Shown: one piece after another, positions 4,978-12,249 of the stretch
Position numbering within the stretch: position 1 is the first letter of the stretch
How the letters are laid out: every line of letters starts with the position of its first letter
Assembly (NCBI GenBank): GCA_010029175.1
Contig: RGNC01000019.1
Span: forward strand, 1 to 19,769
DNA: 19,769 nt
From: Synechococcaceae bacterium WB8_1B_136
GTDB lineage: Bacteria; Cyanobacteriota; Cyanobacteriia; PCC-6307; Cyanobiaceae
Direction: 5' to 3'
Program-made: the position numbers and the translations under genes
Notes under the pieces: generated by a model
Told to the model about the DNA's origin: nothing
What the model saw: the letters and a program-made list of their open reading frames with translations, nothing else
The model's database searches: none

Positions 4978-6855
4978 ATGACCGTTTCCCTGATTGAGAC
5001 GGCCTGGTTGGTGCCCCTCTATCCCCTGGTGGGGGCACTGATGAGCCTGCTGTGGTCGCCAGGGTTGATCTCCCGCACCGGGCCTCGCCCGTCGGGCTAC
5101 ATCAACCTGCTGATGGTGACCATCGCCTTCGGCCACAGCCTGTTGGCCCTGGTGGGCCTGCACAGCAATTCCGCTGCCGGCGCCGCTGCCCTCTACGCCC
5201 CGCCCAGCTTCCACTGGACCTGGCTCGACACGGCCGGCCTGCGCATCGGTTTCGATGGGCTGGTCACGGAGCCGGCGTTGATCGCCATGACCGTGATCAC
5301 CGGCCTGCATGTGCTGGTGCAGATCTATTCGATCGGCTATCTGGAGATGGACTGGGGCTGGCCGCGCTTCTTCGGCAGCCTCAGCTTTTTTGAATCGGGC
5401 CTCTGCGGCCTGGTGCTCACCGATTCGGTGTTCTTCAGCTACGTGCTGCTGGAGTTGCTCACCGTGGGCACCTACATCATTGTTGGCACCTGGTACAACC
5501 AGAGCCTGGTGGTGAAGGGGGCCCGCGATGCCTTCCTCACCAAGCGCATCGGCGACCTGGTGCTGCTGGCCGGTGTGATCGCCCTGCTGCCGGTCACCGG
5601 CACCTGGAACTTCCATGGCCTGCAGGCCTGGGCCGCCGAGCTCACCAACAACGGCCAGCCCCTGCCGGCCGGATTCCAGCTGATTCTGCTGGCCCTGATC
5701 GCCGGCCCCATGGGCAAGTGTGCCCAGATTCCCCTGCACCTCTGGCTGGATGAGGCGATGGAGAGTCCGCTGCCCTCCACGGTGCTGCGCAACTCGGTGG
5801 TGGTGATCGGTGGCGCCTGGGTGCTGTTGCGGCTGGAGCCGCTGATTGCGCTCAGCCCCCTGGTGCAGGGGGTGCTGGTGGTGGTGGGCGGCACCACCGC
5901 CCTGGTGGCGGCCCTGATCGCCCTGGGGCAGGTGGATGTGAAGCGTGCCATGAGCTTCCTGGTGAGCAGCTGGCTCGGGCTGCTGTTCGTGGCCGTGGGC
6001 CTGGGGGGCATCACGGTTGCCGACCACCTGCTGCTGGTGTATCCGCTGCCGATGGCCCTGATGCTGATGGCGGTGGGCACGGTGGTGATCAGCAACGTGA
6101 CCCAGGACCTCACCCAGCTCGGGGGGCTGTGGAGCCGCCGGCCGCTGGTGGGGATGGCCTTCCTGGTGGGGGCCGCCGCGTTGATGGGTCTGCCCCCCTT
6201 CGGTGGTTTCGCCGCCCTGCGGGAGCTGCTGCAGCTGGCGGCCGGCAGCGACCTGCCGCTGGTGCTGGGGGGACTGGTGTTGATCACCAACGCCCTGCTC
6301 AGTGCCTCCCTGATGCGGGTGTTCGGCCTGATCTGGGGCGGTCGCCCCAGCCCGTTCACCGTCCGTTCAGCCGAGGTGCTGTGGCTGATGGTGCTGCCCA
6401 CCCTGCTGCTGATGGGCCTGGTGTTGCACATCCCCCAGCTGCTGGTGCAGATCGGCGTGTATCCGCTTTCGCCCCTGCCCGGCTGGGGCCCCCTGGGCTG
6501 GCCGTTGCTGCTGTCCACCCTGCTGGGCGCCGGCAGCTCCGCCTGGTTCTATCTGCGCCCCCACCCCCTGGCCGAACTGCCCTCAGGCCTGGGCGGGATC
6601 CAGCACTGGCTGGCGGAGGACATGCACACCGAGGCCTTCTATCACCGCACCGTGGTGGCCCTGGTGGTGCGACTGGCTCGCTTCAGTGCCTGGAGTGACA
6701 GCCAGCTGGTGGATGGCTTCAGCAGTGGCACCGGTGAGGTGGCCCTGGAGGGTGCCCGTCGCCTCAGCCTCACCACCTCCGGCCGCTCCCAGGCCTATGC
6801 CCTCTCGCTCGTGCTTGGCGTGCTGCTGATGGCCGCCTGGTTGCTCGCCCGCTGA
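4978..6855 (+). CDS. ndhF: NDH-1 subunit NdhF, specialised CO2-uptake type (NdhF3/NdhF4)
   Basis: This is a proton-pumping, antiporter-like subunit of the thylakoid NDH-1 complex variant that couples plastoquinone reduction to conversion of CO2 to HCO3-. The 625-residue product is almost entirely membrane segments. The conserved Glu of the family lies in LLELLTVGTY (about residue 159). The segment AMESPLPSTVLRNSVVVIGG stands where respiratory NdhF has a PTPVSALIHAATMV-like sequence: the usual His is replaced, as expected for CO2-uptake versions. With the ATG at 4978, Tyr41 falls at the position I recall as close to the zinc site shared with CupA in NDH-1MS structures, which supports this start over the TTG two codons earlier. 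It is the first gene of an operon with ndhD 10 bases downstream. NdhF3 versus NdhF4 is not settled by sequence inspection, though gene order favours F3. Confidence 0.9.
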   Translation: MTVSLIETAWLVPLYPLVGALMSLLWSPGLISRTGPRPSGYINLLMVTIAFGHSLLALVGLHSNSAAGAAALYAPPSFHWTWLDTAGLRIGFDGLVTEPALIAMTVITGLHVLVQIYSIGYLEMDWGWPRFFGSLSFFESGLCGLVLTDSVFFSYVLLELLTVGTYIIVGTWYNQSLVVKGARDAFLTKRIGDLVLLAGVIALLPVTGTWNFHGLQAWAAELTNNGQPLPAGFQLILLALIAGPMGKCAQIPLHLWLDEAMESPLPSTVLRNSVVVIGGAWVLLRLEPLIALSPLVQGVLVVVGGTTALVAALIALGQVDVKRAMSFLVSSWLGLLFVAVGLGGITVADHLLLVYPLPMALMLMAVGTVVISNVTQDLTQLGGLWSRRPLVGMAFLVGAAALMGLPPFGGFAALRELLQLAAGSDLPLVLGGLVLITNALLSASLMRVFGLIWGGRPSPFTVRSAEVLWLMVLPTLLLMGLVLHIPQLLVQIGVYPLSPLPGWGPLGWPLLLSTLLGAGSSAWFYLRPHPLAELPSGLGGIQHWLAEDMHTEAFYHRTVVALVVRLARFSAWSDSQLVDGFSSGTGEVALEGARRLSLTTSGRSQAYALSLVLGVLLMAAWLLAR

Positions 6856-6865
6856 TCGCCTCGCC

Positions 6866-8365
6866 ATGTTGTTGCTCGCTCTTCTTCTGATCCCGCTGCT
6901 GGCGGGGGTGGCCCTGCCCCTGCTCCCGGTGGCTTCCGCCTGGGTGCGCCGCGGGGCCCTGGGGGCTGCACTGCTGCAGTTGGCCACTGGCTTCTGGCTG
7001 TGGCGCCATCCGCCCGCCGATCTCTCGCTCAGCTGGCTGCCCCGCCTGGGCCTGCGGCTTGAGCTGGGGCTCGATGGGGTGTCGCTGCCGATGGTGCTGT
7101 TGGCCGCTCTGCTCACCGCCATGGCGGTGTTGGCCTCACCGGGCGATCAGAGCCGCCCGCGGCTGTTCTATCCCCTGCTGCTGGCCACGAATCTGGGCCT
7201 GATGGGCTCGTTCCTGGCCCGCAATGCCCTGCTGTTTCTGCTGGCCTACGAGCTGATCTTGATCCCCACCACCCTGCTGGTGGCGATCTGGGGCGGCGAG
7301 CGGCGGGCCGGGGCGGCCATCCGTTTTCTGGTCTATGGGGCCGTGTCTGGCGTTGCCCTGCTGGCGGCGGTGCTGGCCTTCGGCTGGCTGAATCCCGGCG
7401 GACTGGATTTCAGCTTCGCGGCCCTCGCCAGCCACGGCCTCTCCGAGGCCCAGCAGCGCTGGTTGCTGGCGCTGGTGCTGCTGGCCTTCGGCCTCAAGTT
7501 GCCCGTGGTGCCGTTGCATGGCTGGCAGCCTCTCACCTACAGCCAGGCCCCCACACCGGTGGCGATGCTGCTGGCCGGGGCTGTGTCGAAGCTGGGGGCC
7601 TACGGGCTGCTGCGCTTCGGCGTGGACTTTCTGCCCGATGCCTGGACCGCCTGGTCGCCCTGGATTGCCGCCGCCGGTGCCATCAGCGCCATCTACGGCG
7701 CCCTCAATGCCATCGCCCAGCTGGACATGCGCCGGCTGGTGGCCTACAGCTCCCTCGGCCACATGGGCATGCTGCTGCTGGCCCTGGCCGCCGCCACTCC
7801 GCTGAGCCTGCAGGGGGTGATCGCCCAGATGCTGGCCCACGGCCTGATCATCGCCCTGCTGTTCTGCCTTGTGGGGATGATCGAGGCCAAGACCGGCACC
7901 GCGGCCATCCCCGAACTCTCCGGTCTGCTCAATGCCCAGCGCGGGTTGCCCTTCACCCTGGGCCTGATGCTGCTGGCGCTGATGGCCGCCGCCGGTGTTC
8001 CAGGCCTGGCGGGCTTCGTGGCCGAACTGCTGGTGTTCGAGGGCAGTTGGGTGGCCTTCCCCTGGCCCACCCTGGTGTGCCTGGTGGCCTCTGGCCTCAC
8101 GGCCGTCTACGCCGTGCGCCTGTTCAACCGCGTGGGCTTCGGTCGCCTGGATAACGCCCGCGCCAACTGGGCCGGCACCAGTTGGGCCGAGCGAACACCC
8201 GCCCTGGTGCTCTCGGCCCTGGTGCTGCTGGCGGGGCTGTGGCCCGGAGCCCTCACCGGTTTCAGCGAGGCCACCACCGCCAGCCTGGCCCTGCGCAGCA
8301 GTGAGGCGGTCACGGTGATCGCCCTGGCTCCCACCAACGCCCACTCCGCCGAGCTCCCCGCATGA
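6866..8365 (+). CDS. ndhD: NDH-1 subunit NdhD, specialised CO2-uptake type (NdhD3/NdhD4)
   Basis: This is the second antiporter-like, proton-translocating membrane subunit of the CO2-uptake NDH-1 complex (NuoM/NdhD family). The 499-residue product starts MLLLALLLIPLLAGVALPLL and has about 14 membrane segments. Family ionisable residues are visible: Glu129 in LAYELILIPTT, Lys211 in FGLKLPVVPLHGWQP, His218, and Lys242 in AGAVSKLGAYGLLRF. The length matches NdhD3 as I recall it from Synechocystis (about 501) rather better than NdhD4. The ATG is 10 bases after the ndhF stop. Its TGA overlaps the ATG of the next gene by four bases (ATGA), indicating translational coupling to the CO2-hydration protein that sits on this subunit pair. 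Confidence 0.91.
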   Translation: MLLLALLLIPLLAGVALPLLPVASAWVRRGALGAALLQLATGFWLWRHPPADLSLSWLPRLGLRLELGLDGVSLPMVLLAALLTAMAVLASPGDQSRPRLFYPLLLATNLGLMGSFLARNALLFLLAYELILIPTTLLVAIWGGERRAGAAIRFLVYGAVSGVALLAAVLAFGWLNPGGLDFSFAALASHGLSEAQQRWLLALVLLAFGLKLPVVPLHGWQPLTYSQAPTPVAMLLAGAVSKLGAYGLLRFGVDFLPDAWTAWSPWIAAAGAISAIYGALNAIAQLDMRRLVAYSSLGHMGMLLLALAAATPLSLQGVIAQMLAHGLIIALLFCLVGMIEAKTGTAAIPELSGLLNAQRGLPFTLGLMLLALMAAAGVPGLAGFVAELLVFEGSWVAFPWPTLVCLVASGLTAVYAVRLFNRVGFGRLDNARANWAGTSWAERTPALVLSALVLLAGLWPGALTGFSEATTASLALRSSEAVTVIALAPTNAHSAELPA

Positions 8366-9627
8366 CCGCCACCACCGCTCCACAGCCCACCAAGGCGCCG
8401 CTGATTCCCCCCTCCACCCACCGCTACGCCGATGTGATCCATCGGCTCGAGGCCGGCGGCTCGATGCTGCCGGACACGCCCGAAAACCTCCAGCAGATCA
8501 TCGGCATCTACAAGGCCTATGCCGTGCCGATGGACTTCTATTGGCGCGACCTGCTCTACATCGCCGAGCGGGTGTTTCTCAATCCGCTGCCGGCCTTCAA
8601 GTACTTCATCTCCCAGGAGTATCTGGATCGGCCCAACAGCTACGCCGGTGAGCAGTCGCAGCTGCGCATCTGGCGCGGCACCGAGAAGGCCCATCCCGAG
8701 CTGCTGGCGTTCATGGAGCGCGGCGAAACCCGCCGCATGCCCAAGCTGCTGCATCACCTCTGGCACGACCGGGTGAACATGGAGTTCGCCGAGGCCTGCA
8801 TGCAGGCCATGTTCTGGCACCAGGGCATGGGCGGTCGCTTCAACGACTACCTCGCGAGCGATGCCTACAAGGCCAACGCCGATCGGGCGATCAAGGCCTA
8901 TTTCAAGGGCAATCCCCTGATGCTGGGGCTGTACAAGTTGTTCCCGGAGATGTTCCTGGAGCAGGTTCGCCAACTGAGCTACTACGCCAACCTCGGCCTG
9001 TTCTGGGAGGTGATGGCGCCGGTGTTCTTCGAGATGAGCGACATCTACGACGAAGGCGGCTTCAAGGGCGTTCCGGATGCCATGAACTTCCTGGTGAACG
9101 GCATCTTCGCCGTGGCCTGCTTTGAGATCATTCCCAAGAGCGAGGGCTTCACCTGGCTCTATGAAGCGGCCCTGCCCTATGTGGAGGCGGTGTTCTATCG
9201 CACCTCTCCCTTCCGTGGCACCAAGAGCTACAACGCCCAGGCGGGCCAGGTGCCGGCCGATCAGGCTGATTTCCACTACGGCATCCTCTATGCCGACGTG
9301 TATCCGGTGGGATCGGCGGGCATTCCGCCCACCCTGCTGATGCAGGACATGCTCCATTTCCTGCCCCCCTATCTGCAGCAGATCTACCGCCAGCACAGGC
9401 GCGGTGAGGAGGACCAGCTGATTCAGCTGGGCATCACCTTCCAGCGCTCGATGTACAACGTGACCTCGGCGGTGATCCAGGCCCTGCGTTGCGCCCTGCT
9501 CTATCCGCTCGACGACACCGACCCGGAACATCTGCTGGCCAATCGCCGCTTTTTTGAAGCGCAGATGGATCGCTTCCTCCGGCCGGAAGCCCGCCTCACC
9601 GACATCCAGAACCAAGACTACCGCTGA
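8362..9627 (+). CDS. chpXY: CO2 hydration protein of NDH-1 (ChpX/ChpY, CupA/CupB family)
   Basis: This is a cytoplasmic-side subunit of the specialised NDH-1 complex with carbonic-anhydrase-like activity that hydrates incoming CO2 to HCO3-. The 421-residue product is soluble and carries the family stretches ADVIHRLEAGGSMLPDTPENL, AVPMDFYWRDLLYIAERVF and ISQEYLDRPNSYAGE. It also has a His-rich segment LLHHLWHDRVNMEFAEACMQAMFWHQG (about residues 129-155) and MAPVFFEMSDIYDEGG. His132 and Arg137 have the spacing I recall for the CupA zinc-site pair His130/Arg135, so the active site seems intact. The ATG overlaps the ndhD stop, and the TGA overlaps the next ATG by one base. Gene order (ndhF-ndhD-this-fasciclin) is that of ndhF3-ndhD3-cupA-cupS, whereas alpha-cyanobacteria are usually credited with ndhF4-ndhD4-chpX (cupB). 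The paralogue is left open. Confidence 0.92.
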   Translation: MTATTAPQPTKAPLIPPSTHRYADVIHRLEAGGSMLPDTPENLQQIIGIYKAYAVPMDFYWRDLLYIAERVFLNPLPAFKYFISQEYLDRPNSYAGEQSQLRIWRGTEKAHPELLAFMERGETRRMPKLLHHLWHDRVNMEFAEACMQAMFWHQGMGGRFNDYLASDAYKANADRAIKAYFKGNPLMLGLYKLFPEMFLEQVRQLSYYANLGLFWEVMAPVFFEMSDIYDEGGFKGVPDAMNFLVNGIFAVACFEIIPKSEGFTWLYEAALPYVEAVFYRTSPFRGTKSYNAQAGQVPADQADFHYGILYADVYPVGSAGIPPTLLMQDMLHFLPPYLQQIYRQHRRGEEDQLIQLGITFQRSMYNVTSAVIQALRCALLYPLDDTDPEHLLANRRFFEAQMDRFLRPEARLTDIQNQDYR

Positions 9628-10028
9628 TGGCCACGATTCTCGACACCGCCGCCGGCGCCGGCTGCTTCAACACCCTGCTCGCGGCGGTCGATGCCGCCGG
9701 TCTGCGCACAGCCCTGGAGGGCGAGGGCCCCTTCACGGTGCTCGCACCGGTGGATGAGGCCTTCGCGGCCCTGCCCCCCGGCACGGTGCAGACCCTGGTG
9801 GACAACCCACCGCAACTGGCCCGCATCCTCAAGTTTCACGTCATCGCCGGGGCTCTCTCTCGCGAGGTGCTCACGGCCCGGCCCCAGTGGGACAGCCTGG
9901 AGGGCGCTCCGATTCCGATCCGCCGCAGCGAACCCTTTGAGGTGAAGAACGCCACGGTGGTGCAGGCCGACATCCACTGCGACAACGGCGTGGTGCATGT
10001 GATCAACCGCGTGATCCTGCCGGGCTGA
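9627..10028 (+). CDS. cupS: Fasciclin-domain protein, CupS-like NDH-1 accessory
   Basis: The 133-residue product is one fasciclin (FAS1) domain. It has the first conserved block FTVLAPVDEAFAALPPG (about residues 36-52), the LARILKFHVIAG block (about 66-77) and the closing NGVVHVINRVILPG. There is no signal peptide, so unlike most fasciclin proteins it should be cytoplasmic. That fits CupS, the small fasciclin subunit of the NDH-1MS CO2-uptake complex, encoded directly after cupA and of very similar length. The start codon overlaps the TGA of the CO2-hydration gene (TGATG), so the two are coupled. Its presence is the main argument that this operon is the high-affinity NDH-1 type. The symbol rests on family plus position, since fasciclin domains occur in unrelated proteins too. 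Confidence 0.85.
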   Translation: MATILDTAAGAGCFNTLLAAVDAAGLRTALEGEGPFTVLAPVDEAFAALPPGTVQTLVDNPPQLARILKFHVIAGALSREVLTARPQWDSLEGAPIPIRRSEPFEVKNATVVQADIHCDNGVVHVINRVILPG

Positions 10029-10033
10029 TTGCC

Positions 10034-11227
10034 GTGCCCTCCTCGCTGCTCACCACCCTGCTGCTGTTGCTGGTGGGTGTGCTGGTGGCGCGGATCACGG
10101 CGGCACGGCTGGCCCGCTGGGCCGTGCCCGCCATCGTGCTGGAACTGCTGGTGGGTTTCCTGCTCGGCAACAGCCTGGTGCCGTTCGAACGCATCCAGCC
10201 CCTGGCCGGCATCACCGAACTGGGGGTGTTGGCGCTCTTCTTCCAGGTGGGCCTGGAGGTGCGCGGTGGCTTGCTGGGGTCCAGGCCGGTTGCTGTGCTG
10301 CGCACCGTGCTCCTCTCGGCACTGACGCCCCTGCTGGCCTGGTGGCCGCTGCAGCAGCTGTTCGGGTTGTCGCCGGCCGCCACGCTGCTGGGGGTGGCGG
10401 TTCTCAGTGCCACCGGCACGGGGGTCACCCTGCGCAGCCTCTCCCAGGCGGGCGCCCTGCACACCCCTTCCGGTGCCTTGCTGGTGGGGGTCTCCGTGCT
10501 CGACGACCTGCCGGCCATCGCCCTGCTCACGGCGGCGATGCTGCTGGGGCCCGCCGGCTCCACAGCCGGAGCCATCGGCGGCCTGGGTCCGCTGCTGGGG
10601 GTGGCCGTGGTGCTGGCCAGCTTTCCCGCTGCGCGCTGGTGGTTGCGCCGCCGCGGCGTCTGGCAGCCCACGCCCCTGGGGATGCTGCTGCTGCTGATCG
10701 GCTGCAGCTGGCTGGGGGAGCTGGCCGGGCTCACCAGCCTGCTCGGGGCCCTGTGGGGCGGCGTGCTGTTCAACCGCCTCGCTCCCATGCGCCCTGACGG
10801 CCCTGAGGCCCGCGCCCTGTCCAGCACCCTGGCGCTGCTGTCGGAGGTGTTTCTGCCCCTCTACTTCCTCAGTGTGGGCATGCGGGTGCAGGCAGCCAGC
10901 CTGCTGCAGCCCTCGGCCTGGGGCATGGCGGCCGTGCTGATGCTGCTGGCGATCGCCTGCAAGCTGATCTGTGCCCTGGGGGTGAGCCGTGCCGATCAGG
11001 CGGCGGGCGTGGATCGCTGGGTGGTGGTGATGGGGCTGATGCCCCGTGGCTTGCCGGGCCTGGTGTTCGCCACCAGTGCCCAGGCGGCTGGCTTGATCGA
11101 TGCGGTGCAGTTCTCCGCCCTGGTGCTGATGGTGAGCGGCACCACCGTGCTGGGGTTGCTGCTGCTCAGCCGCCGCCTGGTGGCCCTCGGCTCCTCGATG
11201 GCCGGGCCGCCATCAGCTGGGCCGTGA
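10034..11227 (+). CDS. CPA2-family cation:proton (Na+/H+) antiporter
   Basis: This 397-residue membrane protein has about 12-13 segments of the monovalent cation:proton antiporter-2 family. It has the ELGVLALFFQVGLEVRGG stretch (62-79), an unwound-helix region SATGTGVTLRSL (about 125-136) and an Asp157-Asp158 pair in VSVLDDLPAIALL. A lysine (310) lies in a late helix. The paired aspartates and late lysine resemble electrogenic exchangers such as NapA/NhaA rather than the Gln-Asp pair of KefC channels. No C-terminal nucleotide-binding domain is present. The start is GTG, five bases after the fasciclin stop, so it is probably the last gene of the CO2-uptake operon. A role in extruding the Na+ that enters with HCO3- through SbtA is an attractive inference. 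Substrate choice (Na+, Li+ or K+) is not proven. Confidence 0.88.
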   Translation: MPSSLLTTLLLLLVGVLVARITAARLARWAVPAIVLELLVGFLLGNSLVPFERIQPLAGITELGVLALFFQVGLEVRGGLLGSRPVAVLRTVLLSALTPLLAWWPLQQLFGLSPAATLLGVAVLSATGTGVTLRSLSQAGALHTPSGALLVGVSVLDDLPAIALLTAAMLLGPAGSTAGAIGGLGPLLGVAVVLASFPAARWWLRRRGVWQPTPLGMLLLLIGCSWLGELAGLTSLLGALWGGVLFNRLAPMRPDGPEARALSSTLALLSEVFLPLYFLSVGMRVQAASLLQPSAWGMAAVLMLLAIACKLICALGVSRADQAAGVDRWVVVMGLMPRGLPGLVFATSAQAAGLIDAVQFSALVLMVSGTTVLGLLLLSRRLVALGSSMAGPPSAGP

Positions 11228-11308
11228 CTGCGGCCTGGCTTTGTACCCCATCCCGGTGCGATCGGCCCGGAGGATGCCAGCCTGTGGGATGGTCGTCGTT
11301 GACCGGGC

Positions 11309-11599
11309 TTGACCTGTCCCTCCTGCGGTGGCCGCCTGGTCACCAAGACCGCTGACCATCCCCCACGGCTGATCTGCAGTGATTGCGGGCGTGGGTTGCC
11401 CCAGTCGGATCTCACGCCGCTGCCGGTGCTGCTGGATCGTCACTGGGCGGGTCTGCTGGCCCTGCTGCTGTTGATCGCCACTCCGCTGCTGTTGATGACC
11501 CTTGGGCCCTGGTCGGAGCTGCAGCCCCACCGCCGGCAGGATCACCCGCTGCTGCGGCATCGCATGGTCGTGGCGCCGCTGCACCGTCGTCAGCGCTGA
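11309..11599 (+). CDS. Small zinc-ribbon protein with one membrane segment
   Basis: The 96-residue product has an N-terminal zinc-ribbon pattern, CPSCGG then CSDCGRGL, the two CxxC pairs about 18 residues apart (residues 3-6 and 23-26). One hydrophobic span follows (about 46-63, LAGLLALLLLIATPLLLM) and then a basic, His/Arg-rich tail. The only possible in-frame initiator at the N-terminus is TTG at 11309, because a stop lies three codons upstream. No strong ribosome binding site is visible. The ribbon plus membrane anchor suggests a small membrane-tethered accessory protein; function is unknown. It follows the antiporter on the same strand after 81 bases, and its end overlaps the convergent DedA gene by 10 bases. 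The cysteine spacing argues for a real gene, but the start and short length leave doubt. Confidence 0.6.
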   Translation: MTCPSCGGRLVTKTADHPPRLICSDCGRGLPQSDLTPLPVLLDRHWAGLLALLLLIATPLLLMTLGPWSELQPHRRQDHPLLRHRMVVAPLHRRQR

Positions 11600-12249
11600 T
11601 GCTTGCGGCGGCGCAGCCAGCGCAGCCCGAGCCAGCACCCGGCCCCGGCCAGAATCAGCAGCAGCGCGTCGCGCACCAGGGTGGTGAGCACACCCAGCCC
11701 GTCGATCACTGCCCGGTAGTTCGCCCCCAGGGCTGCGCCCGCCAGGGTGAGGGCCAGCACCCAGATCAGGCTGCCGGCAGTGGTCCAGAACAGGAACGAT
11801 CCCTGGGGCATCAGCTCAATGCCGGCCGGCAGCGAAACGAACGGCCGGATGCCGGGCACGATCCTTCCCCAGAACACCACCGCCGTGCCGTGCCGGGCGA
11901 ACCAGCGCCGGCTGGTGGCGAGATCTGAGGCTCGCAATCCCAGCCAGCGGCCTCGACGGCTGAGCCAGTGCTCGAGGTGCTCTTCATTCACCAGACGCCC
12001 GATCCCGTACCAGAACCAGGCTCCGAGCACGGTGCCCGAGAGGCCCGCCAGGATCACCGGCAGCAGCTGGAGTTTCTGCTGTTGCACCAGAAAGCCCGCC
12101 AGGGGCATCACCAGTTCACTGGGAATCGGAGGAATCAGGTTCTCCAGCAGCAGGGCCAGGGCAATCAGCCCGTAGCCCCGCCAGGGGTTGAGCTCCACCG
12201 CCGTGGTGATGGCCTCGATCAGGCGGGCGGCGAGGGCGTCAAGCGTCAC
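11590..12249 (-). CDS. DedA-family (SNARE-associated/VTT domain) membrane protein
   Basis: DedA proteins are inner-membrane proteins with a re-entrant hairpin fold, implicated in lipid-carrier flipping and in tolerance to membrane stress. The 219-residue product has the two family signatures: LLENLIPPIPSELVMPLAG (about residues 34-52, with Glu36) and WGRIVPGIRPFVSLPAG (about 127-143), whose Arg129 and Arg135 correspond to essential arginines in E. coli members. Several membrane helices and a basic C-terminus (LRRRKHQR) follow. It starts with GTG directly after the TGA of the P-type ATPase gene with no spacer, so the two are one transcription unit and probably coupled in translation. It converges on the zinc-ribbon gene. 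The exact substrate cannot be read from the sequence. Confidence 0.9.
   Translation of the reverse strand: MTLDALAARLIEAITTAVELNPWRGYGLIALALLLENLIPPIPSELVMPLAGFLVQQQKLQLLPVILAGLSGTVLGAWFWYGIGRLVNEEHLEHWLSRRGRWLGLRASDLATSRRWFARHGTAVVFWGRIVPGIRPFVSLPAGIELMPQGSFLFWTTAGSLIWVLALTLAGAALGANYRAVIDGLGVLTTLVRDALLLILAGAGCWLGLRWLRRRKHQR

Noticed and set aside
4801..6027. A 408-codon minus-strand frame opposite ndhF
   Set aside because: Its product is repetitive Gln/His/Gly-rich sequence and it overlaps a recognised membrane protein gene throughout.
8107..9615. A 502-codon open frame on the minus strand opposite the CO2-hydration gene
   Set aside because: Mirror of a well-conserved gene in an operon on the other strand; no start context or motif supports it.
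10949..10956. A GCGATCGC octamer (the HIP1 element of many cyanobacteria)
   Set aside because: I noticed only one copy in the window, inside the antiporter gene; a single site gives no sign of the enrichment that would make it informative.
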